Positions 7,688 to 16,842 are shown, numbered from the stretch's first letter. The stretch is 37,930 nucleotides of DNA from Gemmatimonadota bacterium (GCA_019510405.1 JAEKKK010000115.1:1-37930); one strand, 5' to 3'. Translations and numbers: made by a program. The notes: generated by a model from the sequence alone, not told the origin.

Positions 7688-9991
7688 ATGCTTCCGATCA
7701 TTCGCACGATCCGTAAGATCGTTCCCCCGGTGCTCGTCGGCCTGCAGGCCATGGTGCTCGCGTCATGTGAGCCGGTTCAGCCGCTGCTCGTGCAGCAACC
7801 CTCGTTCTCAGCGGACAGCCTCGATCCGAGTAGATACACCAGCCAGTACGGAGTGCACTACATCACGATCACGACGACGGATTCCACGCTCACCACGGGA
7901 CAGCAGGTGCAGGCCACCGGCATCCCGCGCGACTACTATGGGAATCCGCTCATGCAGGCCCCGGTGAGCTGGTCGATCTCGCCGACCAACGTCGCGACGA
8001 TCTCCTCAACTGGACTCATTACCGGCGGCTCGACCTCCGGCACCGCGACGGTCTCCGCGACCGCGGATGGCGTCACCCGCAGCATGACCATCACCAACAC
8101 GGCCAGCACGTCCTCGCAGTCGGGCGGCGCGCCAGTGCACATGATCTCGATCAGCGCCAACGCGACGCAGCTCAAGATCGGTCAGGCCACGCAGGTGTCC
8201 GGCGTCGTCAGAGACGTCAACGGCACGCCGATCGCCAATGTGCCGATCACCTGGACGACGTCGCCCGTCACCGTCGCCACTGCGGTGACCAACTCGGCGA
8301 CCGCCGGCACCGTCACCGGCAAGGGCGTCGGTACCGCCATCGTCTACGCCAAGGCGGACACCGTAACGCGCCAGATCACGATCACCGTGATCGACTCCGC
8401 GACCACCTCGGGCGGCAGCACGACGCCCGTGCCGCCGGGCGCGACGGGCGGATCGTACGGCAGCGCCACTGCCGCGACGCTCCCGCAGGCCACCGTGAAC
8501 ACGGCGTATCCCAGCATGTCGCGCCAGGTGCGCGTTCCGGCCGGGGCCAACCTGCAGACGTACATCAACAACGCGCAGCCGGGCGACGAGCTTCTCCTCG
8601 CGCCGGGTGCCACCTACACGGGCCAGTTCACCCTCCCGAACAAGGGGAGCAGCTCGCAGTGGATCGTCATCCGCACCGATCTCTCGGATGCCACGATCGG
8701 CTATCCGGGAACGCGCATGACGCCGTCACGCGCCGCGTCGGCGAACCTGGCGAAGATCATGGGCAACACCTGGTTCGGCCCGATCAGCACCGACCTTGCC
8801 GCAAATCACTACCGCTTCACCGGTGTGGAGTTCGGCTCGGCCGTGACGGGAGATCTGAACGCCATCGTCCGCTTCGGCGACGCATCGAGCGCGCAGAACA
8901 CGATCGCTTCGATCGCCAACAACCTGATCCTCGATCGCGTCTACATCCACGCAACGCCGACCCAGAGCGTCCGGCGTTGCGTGCTGGCCAACAGCGCCAG
9001 CACCGCCGTCATCGACTCGTGGCTCGGCGACTGCCACAGCAGCTACGGTGATTCGCAGGCCTTCGTCAGCTGGAACGGCTCCGGTCCCTTCCTCATTCAG
9101 AACAGCCACCTCGAGGCAGGTCACGAGGTCGTGATGTTCGGCGGCGGCAGCGCGACGATCCAGAATCTCTCCCCCTCCGACATCACCATCCGCGGGAACC
9201 ACATCATGCGTCCCACCGCGTGGAAGGGTGTCTGGCAGGCGAAGAACCTCATCGAGTCGAAGCACGCCAAGCGCATGCTCATCGAAGGGAACGTGATCGA
9301 GGGTGAGTGGCAGGACGCCCAGGTCGGCTTCGCCTTCGTGCTCAAGTCCGAGAACCAGAACGGCGACAACCCGTGGACCCAGACGGCAGACGTCACGATC
9401 CGCTACAACAAGATCCGGAACGTCGGCAGCGTGTTCAATCTCGCCGCCAACCCGGCGGCCACCACGGCGATTCCCGCGGCGCGGTTCGTCATCACGGACA
9501 ACGTCATCGAGAACGTCGGGTCGAGCCCCTACACCGGCGAGGGACGCACCTTCCAGCTCCTGAGCGGTCTCTCCGACGTCGTTCTGATGCACAACACCGT
9601 GACGAGCGGCGGCGGGACGGCCCCGGCAACGATCTACTACGGCGGCGGCGGAATCTCGCGGCTCGTCATCCACTCGAACATCCTCCAGCACGGCAACGTC
9701 GGTGTGAAGGGCGACGCCACGGGGGAGGGAACAGCCTCGCTCACGACGTTCTCGCCGGGATACCTCTACACGAACAACGCGATGGTGAACGGCGGCACGG
9801 CGAGCGCCTATCCGGCGAACAACTACTTCCCGGGCGCGCTGAGCAACCTCGGCTTCATCAACCTGTCGGGCGGCAACTACCAGCTCTCGACGTCGAGCAC
9901 CTACCTGAACAAGGGCTACGACGGCCGCGATATTGGCGCTGACATCAACACCGTCAACTCGAAGACGAACAACGTGGTGGTCGGACCGTAA
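7688..9991 (+). CDS. Lipoprotein with two Big_2 Ig-like domains and a right-handed beta-helix
   Basis: The protein has 767 residues. The signal ends in a lipobox with Cys27 (MVLASCEP). Two bacterial Ig-like (Big_2) domains follow, at about residues 55-140 and 150-240; both show the family pattern VSWSISPTNVATIS / ITWTTSPVTVATA and end in a G-T-A-x-V strand. A Ser/Thr/Gly linker leads to a beta-helix region (about 280-760) beginning VPAGANLQTYINNAQPGDEL, with many short N- and V-rich rungs (SDITIRGNHIM, RFVITDNVIENVG, DVVLMHNTVTSGG). This layout is typical of surface proteins that bind or cleave polysaccharides, such as pectate- or chondroitin-lyase-like folds. I see no assured catalytic triad, so the substrate is open. 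A strong hairpin terminator follows. Confidence 0.85.
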   Translation: MLPIIRTIRKIVPPVLVGLQAMVLASCEPVQPLLVQQPSFSADSLDPSRYTSQYGVHYITITTTDSTLTTGQQVQATGIPRDYYGNPLMQAPVSWSISPTNVATISSTGLITGGSTSGTATVSATADGVTRSMTITNTASTSSQSGGAPVHMISISANATQLKIGQATQVSGVVRDVNGTPIANVPITWTTSPVTVATAVTNSATAGTVTGKGVGTAIVYAKADTVTRQITITVIDSATTSGGSTTPVPPGATGGSYGSATAATLPQATVNTAYPSMSRQVRVPAGANLQTYINNAQPGDELLLAPGATYTGQFTLPNKGSSSQWIVIRTDLSDATIGYPGTRMTPSRAASANLAKIMGNTWFGPISTDLAANHYRFTGVEFGSAVTGDLNAIVRFGDASSAQNTIASIANNLILDRVYIHATPTQSVRRCVLANSASTAVIDSWLGDCHSSYGDSQAFVSWNGSGPFLIQNSHLEAGHEVVMFGGGSATIQNLSPSDITIRGNHIMRPTAWKGVWQAKNLIESKHAKRMLIEGNVIEGEWQDAQVGFAFVLKSENQNGDNPWTQTADVTIRYNKIRNVGSVFNLAANPAATTAIPAARFVITDNVIENVGSSPYTGEGRTFQLLSGLSDVVLMHNTVTSGGGTAPATIYYGGGGISRLVIHSNILQHGNVGVKGDATGEGTASLTTFSPGYLYTNNAMVNGGTASAYPANNYFPGALSNLGFINLSGGNYQLSTSSTYLNKGYDGRDIGADINTVNSKTNNVVVGP

Positions 9992-10015
9992 GACGACCCA
10001 CGGCAAAAGCGAGAT

Positions 10016-10044
10016 GGGGCGCCGATCGAATCGATCGGCGCCCC
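10016..10044. terminator. Perfect hairpin terminator between convergent genes
   Basis: Fourteen-base arms (10016-10029 and 10031-10044, beginning GGGGCGCCGATCGA) are exact inverse complements around one base, followed by TTCTTG. It lies between the stop at 9991 and the convergent aldehyde dehydrogenase stop at 10104 and can serve both strands. Confidence 0.8.
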
Positions 10045-10062
10045 TTCTTGCACTCGGGAGTC

Positions 10063-10082
10063 GGGGTCGCGACTCCGACCCC
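10063..10082. repeat. Degenerate copy of the GGGGTC palindrome family
   Basis: GGGGTCG and CGACCCC flank CGACTC, with an overlapping GAGTCG/CGACTC pair. The core resembles the palindromes at 23155 and 24664. Confidence 0.5.
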
Positions 10083-10103
10083 TAATGGGCTCGGCTTCGC
10101 CTG

Positions 10104-12521
10104 CTACTCGCCGTACGGGATCCAGATGTTCTTCACCTGCGTCGCCTCGCGCAGGAAGGGCCGGCCCTCGCCCTCGCGCGAGTCGATCCACGTGCGCGGC
10201 GCGAGCTCGCACCACGTGCGCTTCATGTTCCCCGCCGACGCGAGCTCCACCGCCTTCACGCCGTCGCGCGAGCCGAAGTACCACATCGCGTCCACGTCGT
10301 CGTGCTCGGCGAGCGTCTTCGCGAGCGTGTCCTTCGCGCCAGTCACGATGTTGATCACTCCTGCCGGCACGTCCGACGTCTCCAGCACCTGATAGAAGTC
10401 GGTCGCGGCCAGCGGCGCACGCTCCGACGGGATGGCCACCACGGTGTTCCCGACGCAGATCGCCGGCGCGACGAGCGATACGAGCCCGAGGAGCGGATGC
10501 TCGTCGGGGCAGGCGATCCCGATCACGCCGAGCGGCTCGTTCATCGCCAGCGCGACACCGCGCAGCGGCACCTGATGGACCTGCCCGTCGTACTTGTCCG
10601 CCCACGCACCGTACGTGAACAGCCGGCGCACACTCGCTTCCACTTCCGCCGCGCCGTCGCCACCGGTCAGCGCGCTGATCCGCCGTCCCAGCTCGTCGGC
10701 GCGTGCAGCGAGATTCTCGGCGATGTAATAGAGGATCTGCGCGCGATTGTGGCCCGTCGCCTTGCTCCAGCTTCCCGACGCGGCATGTGCTGCTTCCACC
10801 GCGTTGCGCAGATCCTTCCGGTTCCCCTCGCCGACCTCGCCGAGCACGCGCCCATCGGCCCCGGCAATGCGAATCGAATACCCCGAATCGGGACGGACCT
10901 GCTTGCCGCCGATGAACAGCTTCGGCGTCCGATCGACGAGCGGCGCGCCGCGATCCGGATCGTCGAGCTCCGCGGCGCGGCGCACCGCGCGCGCCTGCGC
11001 GCCGCGCGCCGTCTTCGCGGCAGCGCGCGCGGCGCGACCGTTCTCGCGCGCCGGCACTGCGCGGTCCGGCGAGAGATACTCCCACATTCCCTCGCGTCCA
11101 CCTTCCCGTCCGAATCCCGACTCGCGGTAGCCGCCGAACCCCGCCGCGGCATCGAACAGGTTCGTCGAGTTGATCCAGACCACGCCCGCCTTGATCTTCG
11201 GCGCGATGTCGAGCGCGAGATTGATCGACTCGCTCCACACCGACGCCGCGAGCCCGTACGGCGTGTTGTTCGCCAGCGCCACCGCCTCGCTCGGTGTGCG
11301 GAACGTCATCGCCACGAGCACGGGTCCGAAGATCTCGACCTGCGCGATCGTCGACGACGGCTGCACGTTGGTGAACAGCGTGGGCGGATAGAAGCAGCCG
11401 TCCTGCGGGCACGCCCAGCTCGGCTGCCACATCTCGGCGCCTTCGGCCGTGCCGGCCGCCACGAGGGAACGGATGCGCTCGAGCTGCACCGGCGCGACGA
11501 TCGCGCCCATGTCCACCGCCTTGTCGAGTGGCGAGCCGAGTCGGAGCGTCTCCATCCGTGCGCGCAGCTTCGCGATGAGCCGCTCACTCACCCCTTCCTG
11601 CACGAGCAGGCGCGAGCCGGCGCAGCAGACCTGACCCTGATTGAACCAGATCGCGTCGACGACGCCCTCGACGACGGAATCGAGGTCCGCGTCCTCGAAC
11701 ACGATGAACGGCGACTTCCCGCCCAGCTCGAGCGAGAGCTTCTTCCCACTCCCCGCCGTCGCCTTGCGAATGATGCGGCCGACCTCCGTGCTTCCCGTGA
11801 ACGCGATCTTGTCGATGCCATCGTGCGCCACGATGGCGGCGCCCGTGTCCCCGTCTCCCGTGACGACGTTCAGCACGCCCGGCGGAAGTCCGGCCGCATC
11901 CGCGAGCTCGGCGAACAGCAGCGCGGTGAGGGGCGTGAACTCGGCGGGCTTGATGACGATCGTGCATCCCGCGGCGAGCGCGGGCGCGACCTTCCACGCG
12001 AACATGAGCAGGGGGAAGTTCCACGGGATGATCTGACCCACGACGCCCGCGGCGTGGTACCCGGCGAACTCGCTGTCGAGCAGCTGCGCCCAGCCGGCGT
12101 GATGATAGAAGTGGCGCGCCACGAGGGGCACGTCGATGTCGCGCGTCTCCCGGATGCTCTTGCCGTTGTCCATGCTCTCGAGCACGGCGAGCAGGCGCGA
12201 GTTGCGCTGCACGGTGCGCGCGAGCGCGTACAGGTAGCGCGCGCGGCCATGTCCGCCCAGCGCTTCCCACGCGGGCAGCGCCTTGCGAGCGGCTCTCACC
12301 GCGGCATCGACGTCCTTCTTGCTGCCTTGCGACACCTGCGCGATGCGCGCGCCCGTCGCCGGATTGCTCACGTCGAAGAGCCCCGCCGGCTTCGTCCATC
12401 CCCCGGCGATGAAGTGCCCGAAGCGCGCGCCGTGAAGAGCGAGCCAGTCGCGCGCCGCCGCGTCGCCTTCCGGCGCCGGCCCGTATTCCATGGTGTCGAA
12501 GATCTCGCGGACGGATGTCAT
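10104..12521 (-). CDS. Two-domain aldehyde dehydrogenase, ALDH16-like
   Basis: It oxidises an aldehyde to the acid with NAD(P)+. The ATG at 12521 (MTSVREIF) is preferred over the longer frame, which runs into deoC; the product is 805 residues. Residues about 30-500 are a complete ALDH: GQIIPWNFPLLMF, FTGSTEVGR, LELGGKSPF, and GQVCCAGSR with catalytic Cys299. Residues about 530-805 form a second, shorter ALDH-like domain (LFIGGKQVRPDSGYSIRIAG to WIPYGE) without a recognisable GQxC site. A full domain plus a degenerate one is the hallmark of ALDH16, which in bacteria can retain the catalytic Cys. It starts 2 bp after the deoC stop, so the two are almost certainly cotranslated. Acetaldehyde released by DeoC is the natural substrate guess. 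Confidence 0.9.
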   Translation of the reverse strand: MTSVREIFDTMEYGPAPEGDAAARDWLALHGARFGHFIAGGWTKPAGLFDVSNPATGARIAQVSQGSKKDVDAAVRAARKALPAWEALGGHGRARYLYALARTVQRNSRLLAVLESMDNGKSIRETRDIDVPLVARHFYHHAGWAQLLDSEFAGYHAAGVVGQIIPWNFPLLMFAWKVAPALAAGCTIVIKPAEFTPLTALLFAELADAAGLPPGVLNVVTGDGDTGAAIVAHDGIDKIAFTGSTEVGRIIRKATAGSGKKLSLELGGKSPFIVFEDADLDSVVEGVVDAIWFNQGQVCCAGSRLLVQEGVSERLIAKLRARMETLRLGSPLDKAVDMGAIVAPVQLERIRSLVAAGTAEGAEMWQPSWACPQDGCFYPPTLFTNVQPSSTIAQVEIFGPVLVAMTFRTPSEAVALANNTPYGLAASVWSESINLALDIAPKIKAGVVWINSTNLFDAAAGFGGYRESGFGREGGREGMWEYLSPDRAVPARENGRAARAAAKTARGAQARAVRRAAELDDPDRGAPLVDRTPKLFIGGKQVRPDSGYSIRIAGADGRVLGEVGEGNRKDLRNAVEAAHAASGSWSKATGHNRAQILYYIAENLAARADELGRRISALTGGDGAAEVEASVRRLFTYGAWADKYDGQVHQVPLRGVALAMNEPLGVIGIACPDEHPLLGLVSLVAPAICVGNTVVAIPSERAPLAATDFYQVLETSDVPAGVINIVTGAKDTLAKTLAEHDDVDAMWYFGSRDGVKAVELASAGNMKRTWCELAPRTWIDSREGEGRPFLREATQVKNIWIPYGE

Positions 12522-12523
12522 GC

Positions 12524-13564
12524 TCACACCATGGGGTGACGGTGCGCCGCCGAGTAGCGCCCGGTGACGAAGTGCTCGAGCTGCCGCTCGATGTCGGTGA
12601 GCAGCGCGCTCGCGCCGAAGCGGAACAGATCCGGCTTGAGCCAACGGTTCCCGAGCTCGTCCTTCATGAGGTAGAGATACTCCAGTGCGTTCTTCGCGCT
12701 GCGGATCCCTCCCGCCGGCTTGTAGCCGACGGCGTAGCCGGTGGCCTCGTGGTACTCGCGGATCATGCGCACCATCACGAGGCTGAACGGAAGCGTCGCG
12801 TTGATCCCTTCCTTGCCTGTGCTGGTCTTGATGAAGTCCGCGCCCGCCATCATGGCGACCATGCTCGCGCGCGCGACGTTGCCGAGCGTCGCGAGCTCGC
12901 CGGTGGCGAGGATGGCCTTCATGTGCGCGTCGCCGCACGCCTCACGGAACATCCGCACCTCGTCGTACAGCGCCTGCCAGTTGCCCGTGAGCACGTGGCC
13001 GCGCGTGATGACGATGTCGATCTCCTGCGCGCCGGCAGCCACCGATGCGCGAATCTCGCGCACGCGCTCCTCGAGTGGGCTGAGTCCGGCAGGAAAGCCC
13101 GTGCTCACGGCGGCGACTGGGATGCCGGTGCCGCGCAGCGCCTCCACGGCGGTGGCGACGAGCGAGTGGTAGACACACACCGCACCCGTCGTGAGTCGCA
13201 GGTCCGCGACGCCGAGCGCGTCCACGAGATCCTGGCGGAGCGGATGCGCCGCCTTGGCGCACAGCCGCCGCACGTTCCCGGGCGTGTCGTCGCCGGCCAG
13301 CGTGGTGAGGTCGATGAGCGTGATCGCGCGGAGCAGCCATGCCGCCTGCCACTCCTTCTTGACCGTCCGGCGCGTCGGAATGGTGGCGGCGCGCCGCTCG
13401 ACGGCGCTGCGATTCACGCGGAGGGCACGGACGATGTCGAGGTCGAGGGCGGTCCCCGGATTCCGCTCGACGTGATCGTCGGTGAGGCGCGGCCGCGCGC
13501 GCTCCTCGCGTGCGGAACGGTCGGAGGTGGCGAGCCGGAGCGCCGGTTCGGTCTTGGCCTGCAT
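12524..13564 (-). CDS. deoC: Deoxyribose-phosphate aldolase
   Basis: A class I aldolase that splits 2-deoxyribose-5-phosphate into acetaldehyde and glyceraldehyde-3-phosphate. The ATG at 13564 (MQAKTEPALRL) gives 346 residues, normal for the longer DeoC type; an in-frame start 25 codons upstream is possible but has no support. Active-site residues are visible: Asp183 in EIDIVI, the Schiff-base Lys246 in DFIKTSTGK, and Lys282 in GYKPAGGIR. The first 60 residues are a charged extension. Downstream by 2 bp is the ALDH16-like gene, which could remove the acetaldehyde. Upstream and divergent by 111 bp is a hybrid sensor kinase. Confidence 0.95.
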   Translation of the reverse strand: MQAKTEPALRLATSDRSAREERARPRLTDDHVERNPGTALDLDIVRALRVNRSAVERRAATIPTRRTVKKEWQAAWLLRAITLIDLTTLAGDDTPGNVRRLCAKAAHPLRQDLVDALGVADLRLTTGAVCVYHSLVATAVEALRGTGIPVAAVSTGFPAGLSPLEERVREIRASVAAGAQEIDIVITRGHVLTGNWQALYDEVRMFREACGDAHMKAILATGELATLGNVARASMVAMMAGADFIKTSTGKEGINATLPFSLVMVRMIREYHEATGYAVGYKPAGGIRSAKNALEYLYLMKDELGNRWLKPDLFRFGASALLTDIERQLEHFVTGRYSAAHRHPMV

Positions 13565-13661
13565 GGGGATCCCGGGTCGGGAGTGATGCGTGCGGTATAC
13601 GTCGCCGCGGAGGGAAGATAGAGTGGACGCCGGTACCATGTCGACGGGGCGGTCCCGGACC

Positions 13662-13675
13662 GATAATGTCTGTCC
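13662..13675 (+). promoter_or_regulatory. -10 box directly before the sensor kinase start
   Basis: GATAAT (13662-13667) matches 5 of 6 consensus bases and ends 9 bp before the A of the ATG at 13676. There is no Shine-Dalgarno sequence between them, so the transcript is probably leaderless or nearly so. Confidence 0.5.
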
Positions 13676-15625
13676 ATGACGTATTCACCTGCAGCCCCGG
13701 ATGCGGGCTCGCCCACGGCCGACTCCGAGATGACGCTGGACTTCCAGTACTACTTCGACACCGCCTGCGACGGCATGATCGTCTTCGACGCGTCGCGACG
13801 CGTCCGCACGATCAACGCCGCGTTCGCGACGCTCGTCGGCCAACCAGTCGCAGCACTGGTCGGGAAGCACTTCGAGGAGCTCACCGAGCAATCCGATCGG
13901 CCGGCGCACTCGTCGCCCGTGCAGGAGCTGGCGACGCTCGGCTCGGTCATCTCGATGCACCGCGTCCGCGCGACGGACGGCGAGCCGATCGACGTCGAGA
14001 TCTCCTCCACGCTGCTCCCTGACGGCGGCACCTTCTCCGTGGTGCGCGACGCACGGCGCCGCCTCGAGTGGACGGCACCACGAACGTCCGGCCCGCGGCG
14101 CGTCGTGCCGCCCCCCGAAACGCGCTACGCCGCGCGCGACTTCCGGTTGCTCTTCGACGCAACGCCCCTCCCCGCGTGGGTCTACGACGCGGAGACGCTC
14201 CGCTTCATCGTCGTCAACCGCGCCGCGGTGGAGCATTACGGCTTCTCGGAAGACGAGTTCCTCGACAACGCGGTCCATTTTCTGCGCCCGCCCGAAGACG
14301 CCGAGCGCGCGATGAACTTCGCGCATGACGCGCCGGGCTACGCGCGCGTCGCCAACTTCCGCCATCGCCGGAAGGACGGCACGCCGATCGACGTCGAGAC
14401 GATCTCGTACGGCTTCGAGCTGGACGACCGGAAGGTCCGCCTCGTCGTGATCAACGACGTCACCGAGCAGCTCCAGCTCCGCGAGCAGCAGGAGCAGCTC
14501 CAGGCGCAGATCCTCCTCGCGCAGAAGATGGAGGCGGTGGGGCGTCTGGCCGGCGGCGTCGCGCACGACGTCAACAACCTCCTCAGCGTGATCCTCGGCG
14601 CGGCCGAGACGCTCGGCAAGGCGCTCGCGACCTACGACCCGCTGCAGGAGGAAGTGGCCGACATCCGCGACGCGGTCGAACGCGGTGCCACGCTCACGCG
14701 TCAGCTGCTGATCTTCGGCCGGAACGAAGTGCGCGCGCCCGGCCTGCTCGACGTCAATCAGGTCGTGGCCGGCGTCGAGCGCCTGTTGCAGCGCGTGCTG
14801 GGGAATGCCGTGCACATCGAGCTGCGTCGCGACGTGGACGTCGCGCTCGTCGTCGCCGACGCGAGCCAGCTCGAGCAGGTGCTCGTGAACCTCGCGGTCA
14901 ACTCGCGCGATGCCATGCTCCGCGGCGGCACGCTCACCATCCGCACCGGCGAGGAGACGCTCGACTTCACGACCGCGGCGATCCTCGACGTCGCCCCCGG
15001 ACCGTTCGTGACGATCGACGTGGAGGACACCGGGAGCGGGATGGACGAGACGACGCGGACCCACGCGTTCGAACCCTTCTTCACGACGAAGGGGCCCGCG
15101 CAGAGCGCCGGGCTCGGACTCGCGATGGTGTACGGCATCGTGCGGCAGTCGGGTGGCGCGATCGAGCTGCACAGCACGCCGGGCGCGGGGACGCGCGTGC
15201 GCATCCATCTGCCGCGCGGCGAAGTGGTCGGCGCCTCGGTGCCGGCGCCCGAGCAGTCGTCCAGCCGTGGGCTCGTGCTGCTCGTCGAGGACGAGCCGCG
15301 CGTGCGTACGCAGGCGCGCCGCCTGCTGCAACGTGCCGGCTACGACGTGCTCGAGGCGTCGGACGGCGTGCAGGGCTCGCGCATCTTCGACGAGCGCCGT
15401 AGCGACGTGACGGTCGTCGTCACCGACGTGGTCATGCCGATCGCCGGCGGGGTCGAGATGGTGTCCGGACTGCGCGCGCGTCGGCCGATGCTTCCCGTGG
15501 TCTTCGTCAGCGGCTATACCGCGGAGGATCAGGATCTCCCGCTGGACGAGCGCACGACGTTTCTCACCAAGCCGTACACGATCGACGCACTCTGCGATGC
15601 GATCGGCTCGGTGGTGCCGGCCTGA
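13676..15625 (+). CDS. Hybrid sensor histidine kinase with two PAS domains and a receiver
   Basis: A cytoplasmic two-component sensor of 649 residues with no membrane segment or signal peptide. In order: PAS (about 20-130, DTACDGMIVFDASRRVRTIN), PAS (about 150-262, LFDATPLPAWVYDAETLRF), a short coiled coil, a phospho-acceptor helix RLAGGVAHDVNNLLSVILG with His297, a HATPase domain (NLAVNSRDAM, DTGSGMD, FEPFFTTKGP, GLGLAMVYGI) and a receiver (VLLVEDEPRVR) with phospho-acceptor Asp584 in VVTDVVMP. The VAHDVNNLL type of H-box is common in orphan soluble hybrid kinases. No response regulator with an output domain is adjacent, so the downstream partner is unknown. The start follows a -10 box by 8 nt. 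A divergent relation to deoC raises, but does not prove, a regulatory link. Confidence 0.93.
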   Translation: MTYSPAAPDAGSPTADSEMTLDFQYYFDTACDGMIVFDASRRVRTINAAFATLVGQPVAALVGKHFEELTEQSDRPAHSSPVQELATLGSVISMHRVRATDGEPIDVEISSTLLPDGGTFSVVRDARRRLEWTAPRTSGPRRVVPPPETRYAARDFRLLFDATPLPAWVYDAETLRFIVVNRAAVEHYGFSEDEFLDNAVHFLRPPEDAERAMNFAHDAPGYARVANFRHRRKDGTPIDVETISYGFELDDRKVRLVVINDVTEQLQLREQQEQLQAQILLAQKMEAVGRLAGGVAHDVNNLLSVILGAAETLGKALATYDPLQEEVADIRDAVERGATLTRQLLIFGRNEVRAPGLLDVNQVVAGVERLLQRVLGNAVHIELRRDVDVALVVADASQLEQVLVNLAVNSRDAMLRGGTLTIRTGEETLDFTTAAILDVAPGPFVTIDVEDTGSGMDETTRTHAFEPFFTTKGPAQSAGLGLAMVYGIVRQSGGAIELHSTPGAGTRVRIHLPRGEVVGASVPAPEQSSSRGLVLLVEDEPRVRTQARRLLQRAGYDVLEASDGVQGSRIFDERRSDVTVVVTDVVMPIAGGVEMVSGLRARRPMLPVVFVSGYTAEDQDLPLDERTTFLTKPYTIDALCDAIGSVVPA

Positions 15626-15659
15626 GCCACGCACGGTCGATTGCCGGCATGCCCGCGAC

Positions 15660-15671
15660 TAACTTTGTGGT
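15660..15671 (+). promoter_or_regulatory. -10-like box directly before the acidic protein gene
   Basis: TAACTT (15660-15665) keeps the first, second and last consensus bases and ends 7 bp before the ATG, placing the predicted transcript start on the start codon. This is a weaker match than the others. Confidence 0.35.
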
Positions 15672-16391
15672 ATGAGCTGGACACCTGACGAGCCGCCCGA
15701 CGACGAGCAGGACGATGCACCCGACGACGTGCCTGACGACGCGCCTGACGAGTCCTCGGATCAGAGCGCGCCCGAGCCGCACGGCCCGTACACGCGCGAG
15801 AATCCGCTGACGTTCCTCGTGCCGGAGCCGATCCTGCTCCGCATTGAGCGTGTGGAGAAGCCAGGTGCGGCGCCCGGTGAACAGCCCGTCGCGTTCACCC
15901 GTGCCGGCCCCGACGAAGTGCTGCTCGCCGTCAACGCCTATCCGGCCCCGCTGGTCGATGCGTTCTTCGCCAGCGACGCCTTTGGCGAGCCGGTCATCGT
16001 GGTGGGCGCGGCGTGGGAGGAGGACGGCGGCGTGCGCGGCGAGCTCTCCGCGCTGCTTCCCGAGCGAACGATGCGCGCCATCCAGGACACCGTCTCTCCC
16101 GAAGACGAAGAGGACGAGGCGGAGCCGTGGGCCGCGTCGGCCACGCTCGGCGGCACCTCGTACGAGGAGGCCGTTGGTGAGGACGAGGACGATGAAGAGG
16201 ACGACGAGGACGACGACGATGCGGAGCCGCATTTTCCGCTCGTGATCGGTGCCGTGCTCCGCTTCCCGGAAAATCGGAAGTATCCGACCGATTTCGAGCT
16301 CGAGGTGGACGACCTCATGCGTTCCATCCTCGAGGGCCGCGCGATGGATGCGCGGCAGAAGCAGATCGACAACCTGCTCGGCGGGCTCTAG
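15672..16391 (+). CDS. Acidic protein of unknown function
   Basis: The product has 239 residues. It opens with a highly acidic, proline-rich tail (PDDEQDDAPDDVPDDAPDE) and has a second acidic block near residues 175-193 (GEDEDDEEDDEDDDDAEP). Between and after these are ordered stretches (NPLTFLVPEPILLRIERVE, DEVLLAVNAYPAPLVDAFF, PHFPLVIGAVLRFPENRKYP, FELEVDDLMRSILEGRAMDARQK) that look like a real folded protein. There is no signal peptide, so it should be cytoplasmic. It begins 47 bp after the sensor kinase, apparently from its own promoter. I do not recognise the family. The extreme acidity suggests binding to a basic partner or to cations, which is inference. Confidence 0.7.
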   Translation: MSWTPDEPPDDEQDDAPDDVPDDAPDESSDQSAPEPHGPYTRENPLTFLVPEPILLRIERVEKPGAAPGEQPVAFTRAGPDEVLLAVNAYPAPLVDAFFASDAFGEPVIVVGAAWEEDGGVRGELSALLPERTMRAIQDTVSPEDEEDEAEPWAASATLGGTSYEEAVGEDEDDEEDDEDDDDAEPHFPLVIGAVLRFPENRKYPTDFELEVDDLMRSILEGRAMDARQKQIDNLLGGL

Positions 16392-16512
16392 CGAGCTTCT
16401 CGATCTCGCTCAGCCCGCTGGGGGCAGTTACGGCACGAACCTTCCCTCACACTACCAGACCACGACGGCGCCGAGGCCGTCGCCTTCACCAGCGCAGCTT
16501 GCAGGTATTCTG

Positions 16513-16773
16513 GTGTCCTGGAGTGTCGACGCACACGGCCATGTGTTCCCCGCGAACGGCGGGGCCGCCGAAGAAGATTTTCCCCACGTCGTCGTCGATC
16601 GAGACGGCATCGAGTGGACGGTGCGAGAGGTGGCCACACCGCAATCGTGGGCGCGTGCCGCGCGCTGCCTCGTCCTGAGCTCGCGGGAGTGCGTCAGGCG
16701 CATCTGGTCGTTCCCGGATAGCTGGCGGTCGCTCGACGCGGACCAGCTCCTCCGGCTCGGCCGCGCCGACTGA
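16513..16773 (+). CDS. Small protein of unknown function
   Basis: The frame contains about 86 residues from the GTG at 16513 (VSWSVDAHGHVFPANGG); a GTG at 16543 is an alternative. The sequence DGIEWTVREVATPQSWARAARCLVLSSRECVRRIW, described here in parts as DGIEWTVREV and SSRECVRRIW, has a protein-like mix of hydrophobic and charged residues and ends FPDSWRSLDADQLLRLG. A TATTCT hexamer at 16506-16511 could be its -10 box. No motif or family is recognised. The codon positions look coding, but the start is unsure. Confidence 0.55.
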   Translation: MSWSVDAHGHVFPANGGAAEEDFPHVVVDRDGIEWTVREVATPQSWARAARCLVLSSRECVRRIWSFPDSWRSLDADQLLRLGRAD

Positions 16774-16785
16774 CCCGGGCGGAAA

Positions 16786-16799
16786 CCGGCGCGCGCCGG
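16786..16799. terminator. Short GC palindrome after the small gene
   Basis: CCGGCGC/GCGCCGG is a perfect 14-bp palindrome 12 bp after the stop at 16773. With no T tract, its role as terminator is uncertain. Confidence 0.3.
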
Positions 16800-16842
16800 C
16801 GCGCGTACGGTGGCACGTCCTCCAGTCGGAGCCCGTGCCTCC

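Noticed and set aside
10302-12539. A 745-codon plus-strand open frame across the aldehyde dehydrogenase
   Set aside because: Arg/Asp/His-rich, no domain signal, and wholly antisense to a clear enzyme.
12522-12938. Longer N-terminus for the aldehyde dehydrogenase
   Set aside because: The extension overlaps deoC in another frame and has no ALDH features; the ATG at 12521 starts where homologues should start.
13685-15634. A 649-codon minus-strand open frame antisense to the hybrid kinase
   Set aside because: It mirrors the kinase almost exactly, is rich in Arg, His and Ala without protein-like motifs, and is a product of high GC at third positions. The plus-strand kinase has complete conserved motifs.
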